From JAGXRK01 sp963714415 (lineage in GTDB: Bacteria > Bacteroidota > Ignavibacteria > Ignavibacteriales > Ignavibacteriaceae), in contig CAVQOL010000006.1 of assembly GCA_963714415.1 (NCBI GenBank), positions 127,174-191,173 of the forward strand: 64,000 nt of DNA, read 5' to 3'. Both the position numbers and the translations under genes were made by a program. Position 1 is the stretch's first letter. Each line of letters opens with the position of its first letter. Shown here piece by piece: positions 1-9,452 of the stretch. The notes under the pieces were generated by a model. It did not search any database. It was given only the letters and a program-made list of their open reading frames with translations, and was not told the origin of the DNA.

Positions 1-708
1 TAAAAAACAAAAAATATTCCAATAGCAAATAAAGTATAAAAGATTATCTGAACGTGCCATCCAAGTACAAAAAGATTCAGCACAATTATCAAAAGAAAAA
101 AATCCATTAGCCTGATCTTCTTTTGAAAATTATACAACATCAAAAAGATAATTGGATATAGTGCAAGTGATGTTAGTTTTGTAACGTGCCCGATGTAAAG
201 AAAAACAACAAACCCGGTACTTAAACCCGTTGCAAGTCCGACAAACAGACTAATGAGTTTATCCTTCGTGCGGTTATAAAAGAAAAAGAACATAGTATAT
301 GCAATGGCAATAAGGTAAAACGACCATTTAATATAATCGTTTGAGAATGGAATCATAAAAACTTGTTTGACGGTATCCAGAGCTACCCAAATAAGGTTAA
401 ACCATTTATATCCTGTTGATATTGCATAGGCTGGCATTCCACAAAAAACGTAAGAATTCCAAAGTGTATATCCTTCCCTATCCTTTTCCACGTATGTTTT
501 CATACTTTCGGTTGAAACAATGTCCCCTGAAAAAAATGTTTTACCGCCAAAGTAAAGCGGATTCAGGAATATCATAAAAACTATAAGCAATAAAAGAAGT
601 ACAAATGGAAGCTGATACTTTTGTGGAATAATATCGTTTAATGAAAATTTAGAAAGTAAATTTTCCTTTAGCTGTTTTGGAAGGAGTACCTTTTTTTGAT
701 TTTGCCAT
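1..708 (-). CDS. YfhO-like multispanning membrane protein, N-terminal part (cut by window edge)
   Basis: Reading the minus strand gives a long open frame with very hydrophobic stretches. It contains a segment (GDIVSTESMKTYVEKD, then WNSYVFCGMPAY) that resembles the N-terminal half of YfhO-type proteins, large membrane proteins linked to sugar transfer on surface polymers. That family usually exceeds 700 residues, so most of this gene lies left of the window. The ATG at 708 is in a different frame from the body: a run of seven A (T7 at 691-697 on the plus strand) must lose one base to join MAKSK to the body frame. Glycosyltransferases follow to the right, which fits a surface-polysaccharide role. 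The exact function is not visible. Confidence 0.55.
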
Positions 709-864
709 TGTAAGACTGTTTGAATGTTGTAGATTATAATTGCTCAAAATTAAGAAATAATTTAGTACTATAATAACAATAAATTACAATCTTCGGGTGA
801 GCAAATTTCATTTTGATTTATGCATCAATTAAAATAATTTTCGCATCAAATAAAGCGGTCATAA

Positions 865-1735
865 ATGTTCAAAACTCTAATTTTCATAAAATCGATTCTT
901 AATTAAGCTGTTCGGAAAAAAACGTTATTTAAGAATTATCAGTCGAACTTATTTTCAGCTTGATAAATTAGGTTTACTAAAATACTTCGGCCAGGAGCTT
1001 CACGATATTTTTCATCTTAAAAAATTTATTAGAGAAGGTTCTGTTTGCATTGATATAGGAGCAAACCTGGGATACTATACTGTCCCTCTCTCAAAACTAA
1101 GCGGTACATCCGGGAAAGTATATGCTGTTGAGCCTGTTCAAATTTTTGTTGAAATACTGAAATCAAATCTCTCTAAACTGAAGAATAATAATGTTACTAT
1201 ACTTAATTATGCTCTTGGTGAAAATGACGGACAACTGCTTACTATGGGAACGCCTATTGTCGATGGGATATTCAGGCATGGATACACGAAAGTAGTTGAG
1301 GATGATGGGTTCGAATATTCAGATAAATATACTGTTGAAGTTAAGAATCCCGGAAATATTTTCGGCAATCTTGATAAATTAAATTTTATTAAGTGCGATG
1401 TTGAAGGTTATGAAAATCATATTATTCCGCTTATGTACGAAATGATTCAAAAACATAAACCTGTAATACTTATTGAATTCGGTTCGCCGGAGAATAAAAG
1501 GAACATTACAAAAAAGCTGATGGATTTTGGATATGAAGTTTACTCGGTTAGTAAATCAGAATTAAATAAAGTAGCTGATCCGGGAGAATCTGTATCAGAA
1601 ACTTTTAATTTCTTTTTTATACCATTGCGAAAAAACTACCTCTGCGCAACAAATGTAATTCCTGTCCCCTTTTCAATTTTTGATTTAAAATCACGATTCA
1701 TAAAAAACAATGTGAACGGAAGAGTAAACAAGTAG
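865..1735 (+). CDS. FkbM family SAM-dependent methyltransferase (frameshifted near 900)
   Basis: The frame from about 900 to 1735 encodes the FkbM methyltransferase fold. It shows the SAM-binding motif DIGANLGYYTVPLSK, then VYAVEP, and later the family segment LNFIKCDVEGYE. The only good start is ATG at 865 (MFKTLIFIKSIL), which is one frame off. A +1 shift at the CTT-A near 898-900 joins both parts into about 289 residues, close to the family's usual size. Such enzymes O-methylate sugars or other surface molecules, and the glycosyltransferase neighbours support that. The last 100 nt overlap the convergent methyltransferase on the other strand, so the C-terminus is uncertain. Domain call is firm; substrate is unknown. 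Confidence 0.7.
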
Positions 1736-2460
1736 TAAAATGGCAGTACTAAAAGTAATAACTTCGAGTAATTAACCATTTGGATTGGATATTTAATTCC
1801 ATATCTCCAGGATTTTTCCCCCCAAGGACCATAAGTATAAAATGCACGAAATGTTGTAAAACCTAAGGGATGAAGTTTTTCTTCAAAGTCTTCAATTGAA
1901 TAACCATCGCGTGCATGCTCACCAACAAAACTTAGATCGTCTTCATTGTAAACATCACTGCCACCGTAAACTGAAGGTGTATTAATAATTAAATAACCAC
2001 CGGGTTTCAGTGCGCGATAAAAATTATCAAAAACCTTAACATCATCTTCAATATGTTCCATTACATCAACAGTTAAAATCAAATCGAATTTTTCTTTATG
2101 ATCAATTTGAGTGAGATCCTCAAATCCAAAGGTAACGTCTTTTTTGCCGATTTTTCTGAAAAATACGATGCAGTCATTCATCCAATCTCTCTTAACATCT
2201 ACTGCATGAATCGAACAGGGATTTAGTTCGTTCGACATAAAATAAGCGTACTGACCATAGCCAGTTCCCGCATCATAAATATCAATTTTCTTCTTGCCAA
2301 GCAATGCTCTGATTCGTCTTAGTTCTCTTCTTACATACCATGAACGCAGGAACATCAGATCAAGAATTTTATAAAATAGAATTCTGAAAAACGGATGCAA
2401 TTTTATAATTCTTGCAAAGATATTTTTTACCGGATCGTAATACATATTATTATAGTTCAA
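1636..2460 (-). CDS. Class I SAM-dependent methyltransferase
   Basis: This 274-residue protein has the Rossmann methyltransferase signature: motif I DAGTGYG at residues 63-69, an acidic strand end IHAVDVKRDW, and the post-motif block DLILTVDVMEHIEDD followed by LKPGGYLIINTP. That is typical of the Methyltransf_11/23 type. A hydrophobic stretch near the C-terminus (LLLLVLPFYYLFTLPFTLFF) could anchor it to the membrane. It is transcribed leftward just after the GT4 gene (9 nt gap), so it probably modifies a glycan made by the same cluster. Its 3' end overlaps the convergent FkbM gene by 100 nt, which is unusual. Substrate cannot be told from the sequence. Confidence 0.75.
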   Translation of the reverse strand: MNYNNMYYDPVKNIFARIIKLHPFFRILFYKILDLMFLRSWYVRRELRRIRALLGKKKIDIYDAGTGYGQYAYFMSNELNPCSIHAVDVKRDWMNDCIVFFRKIGKKDVTFGFEDLTQIDHKEKFDLILTVDVMEHIEDDVKVFDNFYRALKPGGYLIINTPSVYGGSDVYNEDDLSFVGEHARDGYSIEDFEEKLHPLGFTTFRAFYTYGPWGEKSWRYGIKYPIQMVNYSKLLLLVLPFYYLFTLPFTLFFMNRDFKSKIEKGTGITFVAQR

Positions 2461-2469
2461 GTTAAAAGT

Positions 2470-3588
2470 TTAAGAATTTATTAAATCAAAGATGCCTTTT
2501 GTAAAATTTTCCCAGGAATATTTTTCCTTTAATAATTTCATATTTTCAGAAAATTCTTCCTCCCTGTTCTCTTCATAAAATCTGATTACAGCATTTGCAA
2601 ATGCATCCGGATTTTCTCTTTCAACTACAAAACCGGCTTTGCCATTTTCAATTACTTCTCCGAGTCCGCCTACATTTGTTGCAATAACCGGTTTTTCAAA
2701 ATTCACGGCAACCTGAACAATTCCACTTTGTGTTGCGCTTTTATAAGGAAGAACTACCACATCTGCAGCCGAAAAATAATACTTAACATCCGAAGTTGGA
2801 ATAAAATCCTTCTTTAAAATTATAGAATTCTGCAGTTTGAGCTTCTCGATTAATGAAAGATATTTCTGTTCATCGGAATAAAACTCACCGGCAACAACCA
2901 GAGTTACATCTAATTTTTGCTTCACAATTGCTAATGCTTCTATCAAAGTGTCTAATCCCTTATAATCCCTTATAAAACCGAAGAACAAAATAATTTTAGA
3001 CTTATTAATCTGTAATTTTTCCCGCGCTTCTTCTTTATTTACACTTTCACCGAAAATAGAAAAAATCGGAAGAGGAAGAACTTTGCTTTTTACATTTTTT
3101 ATAATTGATTCCAAATCCTTTTTCACCTGTTCTGATAAAAGAACAAAGTAATCCATCTTCTTAAGAAAAAACTTTGAAAGGATAATGTCTCCGGGCCGTT
3201 TTTCATGTGGAATTATATTATGACAAACTGCAAGAAGTTTAATTTTCTTTTTTTTCAATCTGCCCGCTATAACGCCATAGCAAGGGGCAAAGAAAGGCAT
3301 CCAATGTTTGAAGATAACAAGATCGGGATTCAGACTAATAATATGTTTCGCAACTTTTATCCAGTTAAAAGGATTGACTGAGTCAAGAAGAATTTCTGTT
3401 GGAATTTTATTAGATGAATCTTCCTCTTCGGTTTGAGACTTTCCCGGAAAAAATATTTTGGGATATTGTCTTAAAAAAGTTATAACCTGAACATCATTAT
3501 TTTTTTTTAATTCTTTGTATAACAATCCTGCAGAATGCGCTATGCCTCCGCGTAATGGAAATGCTGCAGAAATAATTATAATCTTCAT
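2470..3588 (-). CDS. Glycosyltransferase family 4 (GT-B fold)
   Basis: This 372-residue protein has the two-domain GT-B layout. The N-terminus has the glycine-rich loop FPLRGGIAHSAGLLYKEL. The C-terminal half begins with IILFFGFIRDYKGLDTLIEAL and carries the donor-binding block YKSATQSGIVQVAVNFEKPV followed by GGLGEVIENGKAGF, the GT4 equivalent of the EX7E region. Family members transfer sugars from nucleotide donors to lipid-linked or surface glycans. It shares strand with the methyltransferase (2460) and the GT2 gene upstream, suggesting one polysaccharide cluster. The specific sugar is not predictable. Confidence 0.82.
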   Translation of the reverse strand: MKIIIISAAFPLRGGIAHSAGLLYKELKKNNDVQVITFLRQYPKIFFPGKSQTEEEDSSNKIPTEILLDSVNPFNWIKVAKHIISLNPDLVIFKHWMPFFAPCYGVIAGRLKKKKIKLLAVCHNIIPHEKRPGDIILSKFFLKKMDYFVLLSEQVKKDLESIIKNVKSKVLPLPIFSIFGESVNKEEAREKLQINKSKIILFFGFIRDYKGLDTLIEALAIVKQKLDVTLVVAGEFYSDEQKYLSLIEKLKLQNSIILKKDFIPTSDVKYYFSAADVVVLPYKSATQSGIVQVAVNFEKPVIATNVGGLGEVIENGKAGFVVERENPDAFANAVIRFYEENREEEFSENMKLLKEKYSWENFTKGIFDLINS

Positions 3589-3680
3589 TCTATAAAAACT
3601 TTCTGCATTGTAAGGAAGATTGTATTAAAAGAGAATTGCAGTTTGAAGAGAGGACAATCTTGGATCCTTCGAACAATGTT

Positions 3681-4787
3681 TCATCCTTTATCTTTAATTA
3701 CGTATTCTTTTTCATCTCTGATTTTATGGACAAGTATTTCACCTAAAAATCCTACTGAAAAGAACTGAACACCAACAATAATTAAAAGCATACCAAGAAA
3801 TAACATTGGTCTGTTACTAAGCGGAATTCCTGTAAACCATAAATAAGTCAGATAACCATTTACAATCAAACCGAATAGAAATGATATTGCACCTAATAAT
3901 CCAAATAAATGCATTGGGCGTTTAATGTAACGCGTAAGAAATACAACTGTAATTAAATCAATAAATCCTTTAAAGAAACGGGAGATACCAAACTTGGTTT
4001 GACCATACCTGCGTGGATGATGTTTAACCGGAATTTCTGTTATGGTAAAGCCCTGCCACTTTGCAAGAACAGGAATATACCTGTGAAGTTCACCATATAC
4101 TTTTAGATTTTCCACAACTTCTTTGCGATATGCTTTAAGTCCGCAATTAAAATCGTGAATTTTTATACCGCTCATTACTTTAGTAACAAAATTAAAAAAC
4201 CGGGACGAGTATTTTTTTATAAACGGATCATGCCGGACTTTTTTCCAGCCGGAACAGAGATCAAATCCTTCAGCAAGTTTTGCAAGCAGGTTAGGAATTT
4301 CATTAGGATCATCCTGAAGATCTGCATCCATTGTTATAACCACATCACCGGTAACATTCTGAAAACCTACCTGAAGTCCGGCAGACTTTCCATAATTTTT
4401 TCTGAAACTAATATATTTAAACCTTCTGTCCGTTCTGCATATTTCCTTAATTACTTCAAGTGACCTATCCGTACTTCCGTCATCGATAAAAATAACTTCA
4501 TAAGCTGTATTAAGTGGTTTTATTGCTTTTCTTATTTCATTAGTTAGCGGATTGATTGAATCTTCTTCATTTAACAGTGGAATTACTAATGAGATTTTCT
4601 TGAATGGTATTCTGGGTTTCTGCGACTCAGGTTGTTTGTTTTTGTTAAAATACTTTCTTCTTCTTTGATAAAAGTTTTTTTTCTTAGAAGATTTCTGTGC
4701 TTCTCCTTCAGGTTTGCCGGAGTTTTGTGATTGCCCTGACTCGCTTTTTTCGGGCTGTATTGGCTTATTTTGTTCTGTGTCTGCCAC
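3681..4787 (-). CDS. Family 2 glycosyltransferase, polyprenyl-phosphate sugar transferase type
   Basis: The protein has the GT2 core: KISLVIPLLNEEDSINPL, the donor motif IDDGSTDRS, and the metal-binding DADLQDDP. Two hydrophobic C-terminal segments (HLFGLLGAISFLFGLIVNGY and MLFLGMLLIIVGVQFF) follow, as in ArnC/DPM1-like enzymes that load a sugar onto undecaprenyl phosphate. The first 60 or so residues are a charged Lys/Gln-rich tail absent from most relatives. I chose GTG at 4787 because AAAGG sits 5 nt upstream. A longer form could start at TTG 4841. It lies upstream of the GT4 and methyltransferase genes on the same strand. Confidence 0.82.
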   Translation of the reverse strand: MADTEQNKPIQPEKSESGQSQNSGKPEGEAQKSSKKKNFYQRRRKYFNKNKQPESQKPRIPFKKISLVIPLLNEEDSINPLTNEIRKAIKPLNTAYEVIFIDDGSTDRSLEVIKEICRTDRRFKYISFRKNYGKSAGLQVGFQNVTGDVVITMDADLQDDPNEIPNLLAKLAEGFDLCSGWKKVRHDPFIKKYSSRFFNFVTKVMSGIKIHDFNCGLKAYRKEVVENLKVYGELHRYIPVLAKWQGFTITEIPVKHHPRRYGQTKFGISRFFKGFIDLITVVFLTRYIKRPMHLFGLLGAISFLFGLIVNGYLTYLWFTGIPLSNRPMLFLGMLLIIVGVQFFSVGFLGEILVHKIRDEKEYVIKDKG

Positions 4788-4960
4788 AAGTACCTTTGAT
4801 AAATTCGATTCAAAATTAAGCCAATAATCGCTTAAAAACAATTATGTCTAACTTAGCTTACACGGTCTTTGAATAATTGCCAAGACCTCCAGTAGCTGTG
4901 AAAATAGATTATGTTTAATGCAGCAGAAATCCGCCTGGGTAGATCAGCTTGCTAAAAATA

Positions 4961-4987
4961 AATAAAAACGCGACTCAAAAGTCGCGT
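4961..4987 (-). terminator. Rho-independent terminator (minus strand)
   Basis: Positions 4968-4975 and 4980-4987 form a perfect 8-bp stem (ACGCGACT / AGTCGCGT) with loop CAAA. Read on the minus strand it is followed by TTTTATTTATTTTT. It lies about 110 nt past the stop of the leftward CotH gene and most likely ends that transcript. The remaining 4842-5095 gap holds no convincing gene. Confidence 0.7.
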
Positions 4988-5095
4988 CTTCTTGTAAATG
5001 ATATTAATAGTAAAGTGATTTCTGCAAAAATATATGTTTTCTTTTTTTTCTATCTTTTACTGTGTTTTTATATCTGCACTGGGAATCATTCGATA

Positions 5096-7393
5096 CTATT
5101 TCAAAAGTACCATCTTTTTAGTTTCAGAATATGAGTCGGTAACTAATCTATAAAAGTAAATTCCATTTGCTTGATCTTTAGCATTCCATTTATGAGAATA
5201 ATTTCCAGCAGATAAATTTTCATTAACCAAAACAGCTACTTCCTGCCCGATTAAATTAAATATCTTCAATGATACCATTCCTTCCACTGGAATTGAGAAG
5301 GATATGGTTGTAGATGGATTAAATGGATTGGGATAATTTTGATTCAGCATAAAATTATCCGGCTGCTCATAATTTGAATCATCAACACCAGTAATGCCAG
5401 GTGTATTTTCTGCAGCAAAAGTTGGATTCATCAATACAAATGATCCGGTTCCATTTGGATACCTGCCAGTGCTCAAATCAGTTGTTTGTGCGCCAAAAGT
5501 GACTTCATCTACAATAGTAGTATCTGGTGCAACTAATACAATTTCTTCACCGGATGCCGAAAGTTTAAAATTAGCATGTAAACCTGGCTGTCCTTCTTCA
5601 TCATCTGCCCAGACAATCAAATATTCGTTAGGACCTATCGAAGTATCGGGGAAAGCCCACTGAGTAAGATCACTACTTTCATCACTTAGAAAATAACCGT
5701 TTAGCGAAATAGTATTATTTGAATTATTATAGAGCTCAATCCAGTCATCATATTCTCCGCTTGGATCAGGAACAACCGTATCATTATCCGCCATAAATTC
5801 ATTAATTACTAAATCACCGGTTATTTCAATGGTATAAAATTCATACTCGGCACGTTCCGGCGAAAATTTAACGGCATTATTATTTTCTGCATAAATGTAA
5901 TATTGAACATCGGTTGATCCTACTGAGAGAAGAGCACCATAAACACCATCGCCTGCTGCACCATCATTGTGGTTACCGTCATCATACATATCGACCTTTT
6001 CAAATTTATTAGCTTGTAAAAACCGGTAAGCTAACTTTACAATATTTGCGTTACTTACTTCTGCATTTAACCATATGTCACTATTAGCTAAAACAGTTGT
6101 GGGTATATTTATAATATTAGTAATTTCTGGTGCTAGGTACTGAAACAAAGGAAGATTATTTAAATAATTTACTCTTGCATCCATCAACTGGGATATTCCA
6201 ACAATCGCCTGCGGACCGATACCAACAGAATTATAGATATTGGTTAAGAAATCATTGTATGTATAGAATTTATTTGGATCAGTCTGAACATCAGAGTCAA
6301 TAATGTTTTGAATTTCAAGCGCTCTTGTTTTGTATGATCCATTTGCAAAATTTTCCTTTAAAATTGTTTTCATATGGGCTATATAAATTTTCTGGTAAGT
6401 TGGATCGGGAAGAATTTTATTGATGATGGGATAAGCCGGATGCGATATGTGAAGCAGAGGACTCAGTTGCTGCATTTGGGTAACATTCAATGGACCACCT
6501 GACAATAACATACTAAACGCACCAAAATTTTCATTTAAATCCCAAACGATCGGATTGAACCTTCCCGTTCCGTCTTTATATAGATAAAAGTTATGTCCAA
6601 AATTTATCGGAGCATCAAGATTAACCATCAAATTATCAAAAGCAAGCATCCATAAATGTCTGTCAACATCCAACACTTCTTCAACTAATGAAGTATTATT
6701 ATTTAGAATATTCAAAAACTCAATTAACTCAGCCCACCCATAATCGGATTGCAATTCATAATAGTCGTAATAGCTAGTTGAATCCAGACCAAAGTAACCC
6801 CATACTGTTAACAACGTAGGCATTTCACTAGTTAACTCGCCCTTGAAGCTTGCATAGTCATTACTAAAGAAATGATTTGCCATAAAGAATTTATCCACAG
6901 ATTGAACACTGGTATAAAGACCAATCAAGGTGCCATTTATAGACACATTAATATAATTGGCTTTACTTGCAGCCATATATTTTCCGGCAATTTCATAACT
7001 CAGGGTTTCTCTAACAAAGCTGGGGTCCTTCCAAACATTAGCCAGCTTTAATGTACCATATCCGTCTAGTTCCTGATCTTCAATAACATGATCCAGTTTT
7101 ATGTTTAACGGGTTTTTTATCCTGTTAGGATCGTAAGAACTGTTTCCTTTATACCTGACACCAACACTATCAAACTGCTCACCATTAATAATCGCTGTAC
7201 CAACCAGCCTCTCTTCTTCCCCGGCTGCATAGAAACTATCCAGTATTTCATCCCAATTAGATTGAGAGAATATTATTTCAATGGTGTTAATATTGTTTAT
7301 ATCGTAAAAATTTTGGCCGAATGCTTTGGAGTTCATGCCATGTGCTAAAAATATAAACAGTGTTATCGAGATGATTAAAAATGGTTTCCTCAT
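5096..7393 (-). CDS. Secreted CotH-family protein with lamin-tail domain and T9SS sorting domain
   Basis: This 765-residue protein begins with a signal peptide (MRKPFLIISITLFIFLAHG). The N-terminal 400 residues match the CotH kinase-like family: VGVRYKGNSS, LDGYGTLKLANVWKDPSFVRE, and the WDLNENFG segment. A lamin-tail (LTD) module follows near residue 530 (LVINEFMADN, then DDWIELYNNSN). The last 85 residues are a type A T9SS sorting domain (LNQNYPNPFNPST, ending ETKKMVLLK). Export by T9SS to the cell surface is expected. CotH of spore formers phosphorylates coat proteins; whether this protein is an active kinase is not shown. It is probably a single-gene unit, as the terminator at 4961-4987 suggests. 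Confidence 0.85.
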   Translation of the reverse strand: MRKPFLIISITLFIFLAHGMNSKAFGQNFYDINNINTIEIIFSQSNWDEILDSFYAAGEEERLVGTAIINGEQFDSVGVRYKGNSSYDPNRIKNPLNIKLDHVIEDQELDGYGTLKLANVWKDPSFVRETLSYEIAGKYMAASKANYINVSINGTLIGLYTSVQSVDKFFMANHFFSNDYASFKGELTSEMPTLLTVWGYFGLDSTSYYDYYELQSDYGWAELIEFLNILNNNTSLVEEVLDVDRHLWMLAFDNLMVNLDAPINFGHNFYLYKDGTGRFNPIVWDLNENFGAFSMLLSGGPLNVTQMQQLSPLLHISHPAYPIINKILPDPTYQKIYIAHMKTILKENFANGSYKTRALEIQNIIDSDVQTDPNKFYTYNDFLTNIYNSVGIGPQAIVGISQLMDARVNYLNNLPLFQYLAPEITNIINIPTTVLANSDIWLNAEVSNANIVKLAYRFLQANKFEKVDMYDDGNHNDGAAGDGVYGALLSVGSTDVQYYIYAENNNAVKFSPERAEYEFYTIEITGDLVINEFMADNDTVVPDPSGEYDDWIELYNNSNNTISLNGYFLSDESSDLTQWAFPDTSIGPNEYLIVWADDEEGQPGLHANFKLSASGEEIVLVAPDTTIVDEVTFGAQTTDLSTGRYPNGTGSFVLMNPTFAAENTPGITGVDDSNYEQPDNFMLNQNYPNPFNPSTTISFSIPVEGMVSLKIFNLIGQEVAVLVNENLSAGNYSHKWNAKDQANGIYFYRLVTDSYSETKKMVLLK

Positions 7394-7448
7394 TGTATGT
7401 TTCTTTCATTTATTTATAAAATATTTAATGTGAACATTATTAAAAAGT

Positions 7449-8699
7449 TTACTGGATTGCCCTTACGCAGCGTACATAGTTAAGTATTCTAATAGCATCA
7501 CCCTGTGGACCATTTCCGAATGGGAATTCATTTGGATCTCCAAATTTAGGATCGCTGCGTTGAGCGCCGGCTCCGTGCACGTCCTGCCATCTGCCATCCA
7601 TGTAACCCATTGCTCTTCCGAAACTTACATATGCTGCAAATCCACCAGAAACCGCTGACCAGTTTGAATGCGTTGTGCTTGACCAATAAAAGGCATAATC
7701 TAATTGACCTGCTTCATTTGTAATTGGAGAAACATTAAAAAGTGGATCAATCGCAGCAGAATTTGTAGTTCCTGGTGAGCGTATGTAATCAATAATACTT
7801 TGTAATTCCTTTGCATCTGGCAATCTCCAATCAGAATAGCCAGCGTACTGTAAATTTTCAGAATAACTTAGAGCATTTTCCCAGGTCATACCAGCTTTAC
7901 TATCATTCTTCATCCACATTAATCCGGTTGCATTATCGTTGATAGTGCTGTCACCATTATCAACAAAATTATTTATTCCATAGCCCGTGTTTCCACGTAC
8001 ATACAATACAGAGAATGTTTTTTCACTACCTCCAAAAGGCATTTGCAAGCCATAGCCTTTGATACGGCCATCGGCAAAATTAACACCGAATAATAATGGT
8101 CCATCAACATACATATTGGATGAAGCATATTGTGCATCAATAATTCTTTCTCCCGCTTGCGTATCACCGTAAGCGAAATCGAAATAATCTGTATTAATAA
8201 ATGGAATGAGACCTGAGGTTGAAGTCCCCGTATAACCGCTAGGGTCGACACCTGAAAAGATAATAAGTGAATACAATTCTTTTATAGTTGGCAGCCGCCA
8301 ATCGCCATATCCTCCAGTCGTGCAGGTACTTGCTCCTGAAACCGCCTGAGCATAAGTTTTTTTATCCGCAGCATCAATGTCCCCATCACCATCTTTATCA
8401 GGACTTTTTTGCCACATTAATCCTGTGACCATATCCGTGATAGTTCCATCGCCATTGTTTTGATATTGTATTTCATTTCTTGTGTATTGAGCATCCTGGC
8501 CATAAAATGAACTGCCGGATGATGGTGCTGATATTACATTTGATGTATCATAGAATACGGATTGATTTGTGCTAACGACCGGATATCCTGTGATGTCTGG
8601 TAGATTACCTTCGTTATTTTCCACCTGGGTTGAGGACTCAGAACATCCCATAAACACAAACCATATTGAGGTTAATATTACTATTGTTATAGATTTCAT
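7449..8699 (-). CDS. DUF1566 (Lcl-type) lipoprotein with two repeats and an EF-hand-like loop
   Basis: The 416-residue product starts with a lipoprotein signal (MKSITIVILTSIWFVFMGCSE, lipobox FMGC). It contains two copies of the DUF1566 module. Each begins with TITDMVTGLMWQK or TINDNATGLMWMK and has a matching GYGDWRLPTIKELYS or GYSDWRLPDAKELQS segment; the protein ends CVRAIQ. Between the halves of repeat 1 there is a calcium-loop-like DKDGDGDIDAADKK. Such proteins are surface-exposed with a C-type-lectin-like fold and unknown ligand. It sits 55 nt upstream of the CotH gene on the same strand, so the two may be co-transcribed. Confidence 0.78.
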   Translation of the reverse strand: MKSITIVILTSIWFVFMGCSESSTQVENNEGNLPDITGYPVVSTNQSVFYDTSNVISAPSSGSSFYGQDAQYTRNEIQYQNNGDGTITDMVTGLMWQKSPDKDGDGDIDAADKKTYAQAVSGASTCTTGGYGDWRLPTIKELYSLIIFSGVDPSGYTGTSTSGLIPFINTDYFDFAYGDTQAGERIIDAQYASSNMYVDGPLLFGVNFADGRIKGYGLQMPFGGSEKTFSVLYVRGNTGYGINNFVDNGDSTINDNATGLMWMKNDSKAGMTWENALSYSENLQYAGYSDWRLPDAKELQSIIDYIRSPGTTNSAAIDPLFNVSPITNEAGQLDYAFYWSSTTHSNWSAVSGGFAAYVSFGRAMGYMDGRWQDVHGAGAQRSDPKFGDPNEFPFGNGPQGDAIRILNYVRCVRAIQ

Positions 8700-8735
8700 T
8701 TATTCATTTTCCTGGGATTTATAAAATTAATATTC

Positions 8736-9140
8736 TTAACGTTTTGGTTTTTGTTGATTTGGCTGTGGACCACAGCTTTTCATAAATTTATCAAACTCCA
8801 CCTTTTGCTCATCGTTTAATAAGCTCTTTATCTGTTCTTCAAAACTTCTCCTCTTTTTTTCCATCTCTTCACGGCTTACATTTCTTTCATTATTGTTCAT
8901 TGATCCTCTAGCCTCATTAAAGTGTGCAGTAAATAAATCAGATACTTCTTTTTTCTGTGATTTGTTCAAAGAGAGATTTGTTGATAATTCATCAACCATC
9001 TTATTAACTTCTTCTGTGCTGGGAGGTTTTGGCGGCGGATTTCTATCTTGCTGTTGCTGCGCTAAAAGATTTCCGGAGATAAAAAGCATTGTAGCGATAA
9101 TTAGAAGTATACCTGTATTAAATCTTCTTTGTTTGTTCAT
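8736..9140 (-). CDS. Spy/CpxP-like periplasmic protein
   Basis: A 134-residue protein with a signal peptide (TGILLIIATMLFISGNLLAQ), a Gln/Pro-rich stretch and then a highly charged helical body (LSLNKSQKKEVSDLF, then MEKKRRSFEEQIKSLLNDEQKVEF). The spacing of the two helix segments resembles the LTxxQ repeats of Spy/CpxP envelope-stress chaperones and metal sensors. It has its own ECF-type promoter copy at 9183-9214 and lies just past the MacB gene, so it is very likely part of the same sigma regulon. A second protein of similar type is encoded at 13099-13638. Exact role, chaperone or sensor, is inferred only. Confidence 0.65.
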   Translation of the reverse strand: MNKQRRFNTGILLIIATMLFISGNLLAQQQQDRNPPPKPPSTEEVNKMVDELSTNLSLNKSQKKEVSDLFTAHFNEARGSMNNNERNVSREEMEKKRRSFEEQIKSLLNDEQKVEFDKFMKSCGPQPNQQKPKR

Positions 9141-9182
9141 TTCATTTTCCTTTTGTTTAAATAGTTATTTTTATGTTCTATT

Positions 9183-9214
9183 ATTTAAGACGACAGCTTT
9201 GGAAATATCTTGTG
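9183..9214 (-). promoter_or_regulatory. ECF-sigma-type promoter, copy A (Spy-like gene)
   Basis: On the minus strand: CACAAG, 16 nt, then CGTCTTAAAT. The CGTC -10 core is typical of ECF (RpoE-like) promoters. The motif recurs with identical spacing at 12971-13002 and 13989-14020, with a weaker version at 14607-14638. It lies about 40 nt upstream of the start at 9140. The rest of 9215-9452 holds nothing I recognise. Confidence 0.75.
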
Positions 9215-9452
9215 CAGGGTGTTTAAGATTTTTTGAATAAGGACAAATATGGAAGAAATTTAGTAATAGGGTTATAAAGACGCTGTAAACAATTATTGCA
9301 GAAGGTGCTTGCGGCTAGATGTTCTTTCACTTTGCAGTAATAGAGCTGATTCCTAAGAATTACTCTTCGGTTTTTATATAGAGAATATTTTGTGTGTCGT
9401 TTTAATAACTGATAAAAAGCACTTCAATTCTGTACCTGCCAACCTAACTGAA

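Noticed and set aside
4155..4463. Plus-strand open frame of about 100 codons
   Set aside because: It lies entirely inside the well-supported GT2 gene on the other strand and has no family features or ribosome site.
4949..5134. Plus-strand open frame in the gap after the GT2 gene
   Set aside because: It runs through the terminator at 4961-4987 and over the end of the CotH gene; no ribosome site or recognisable sequence.
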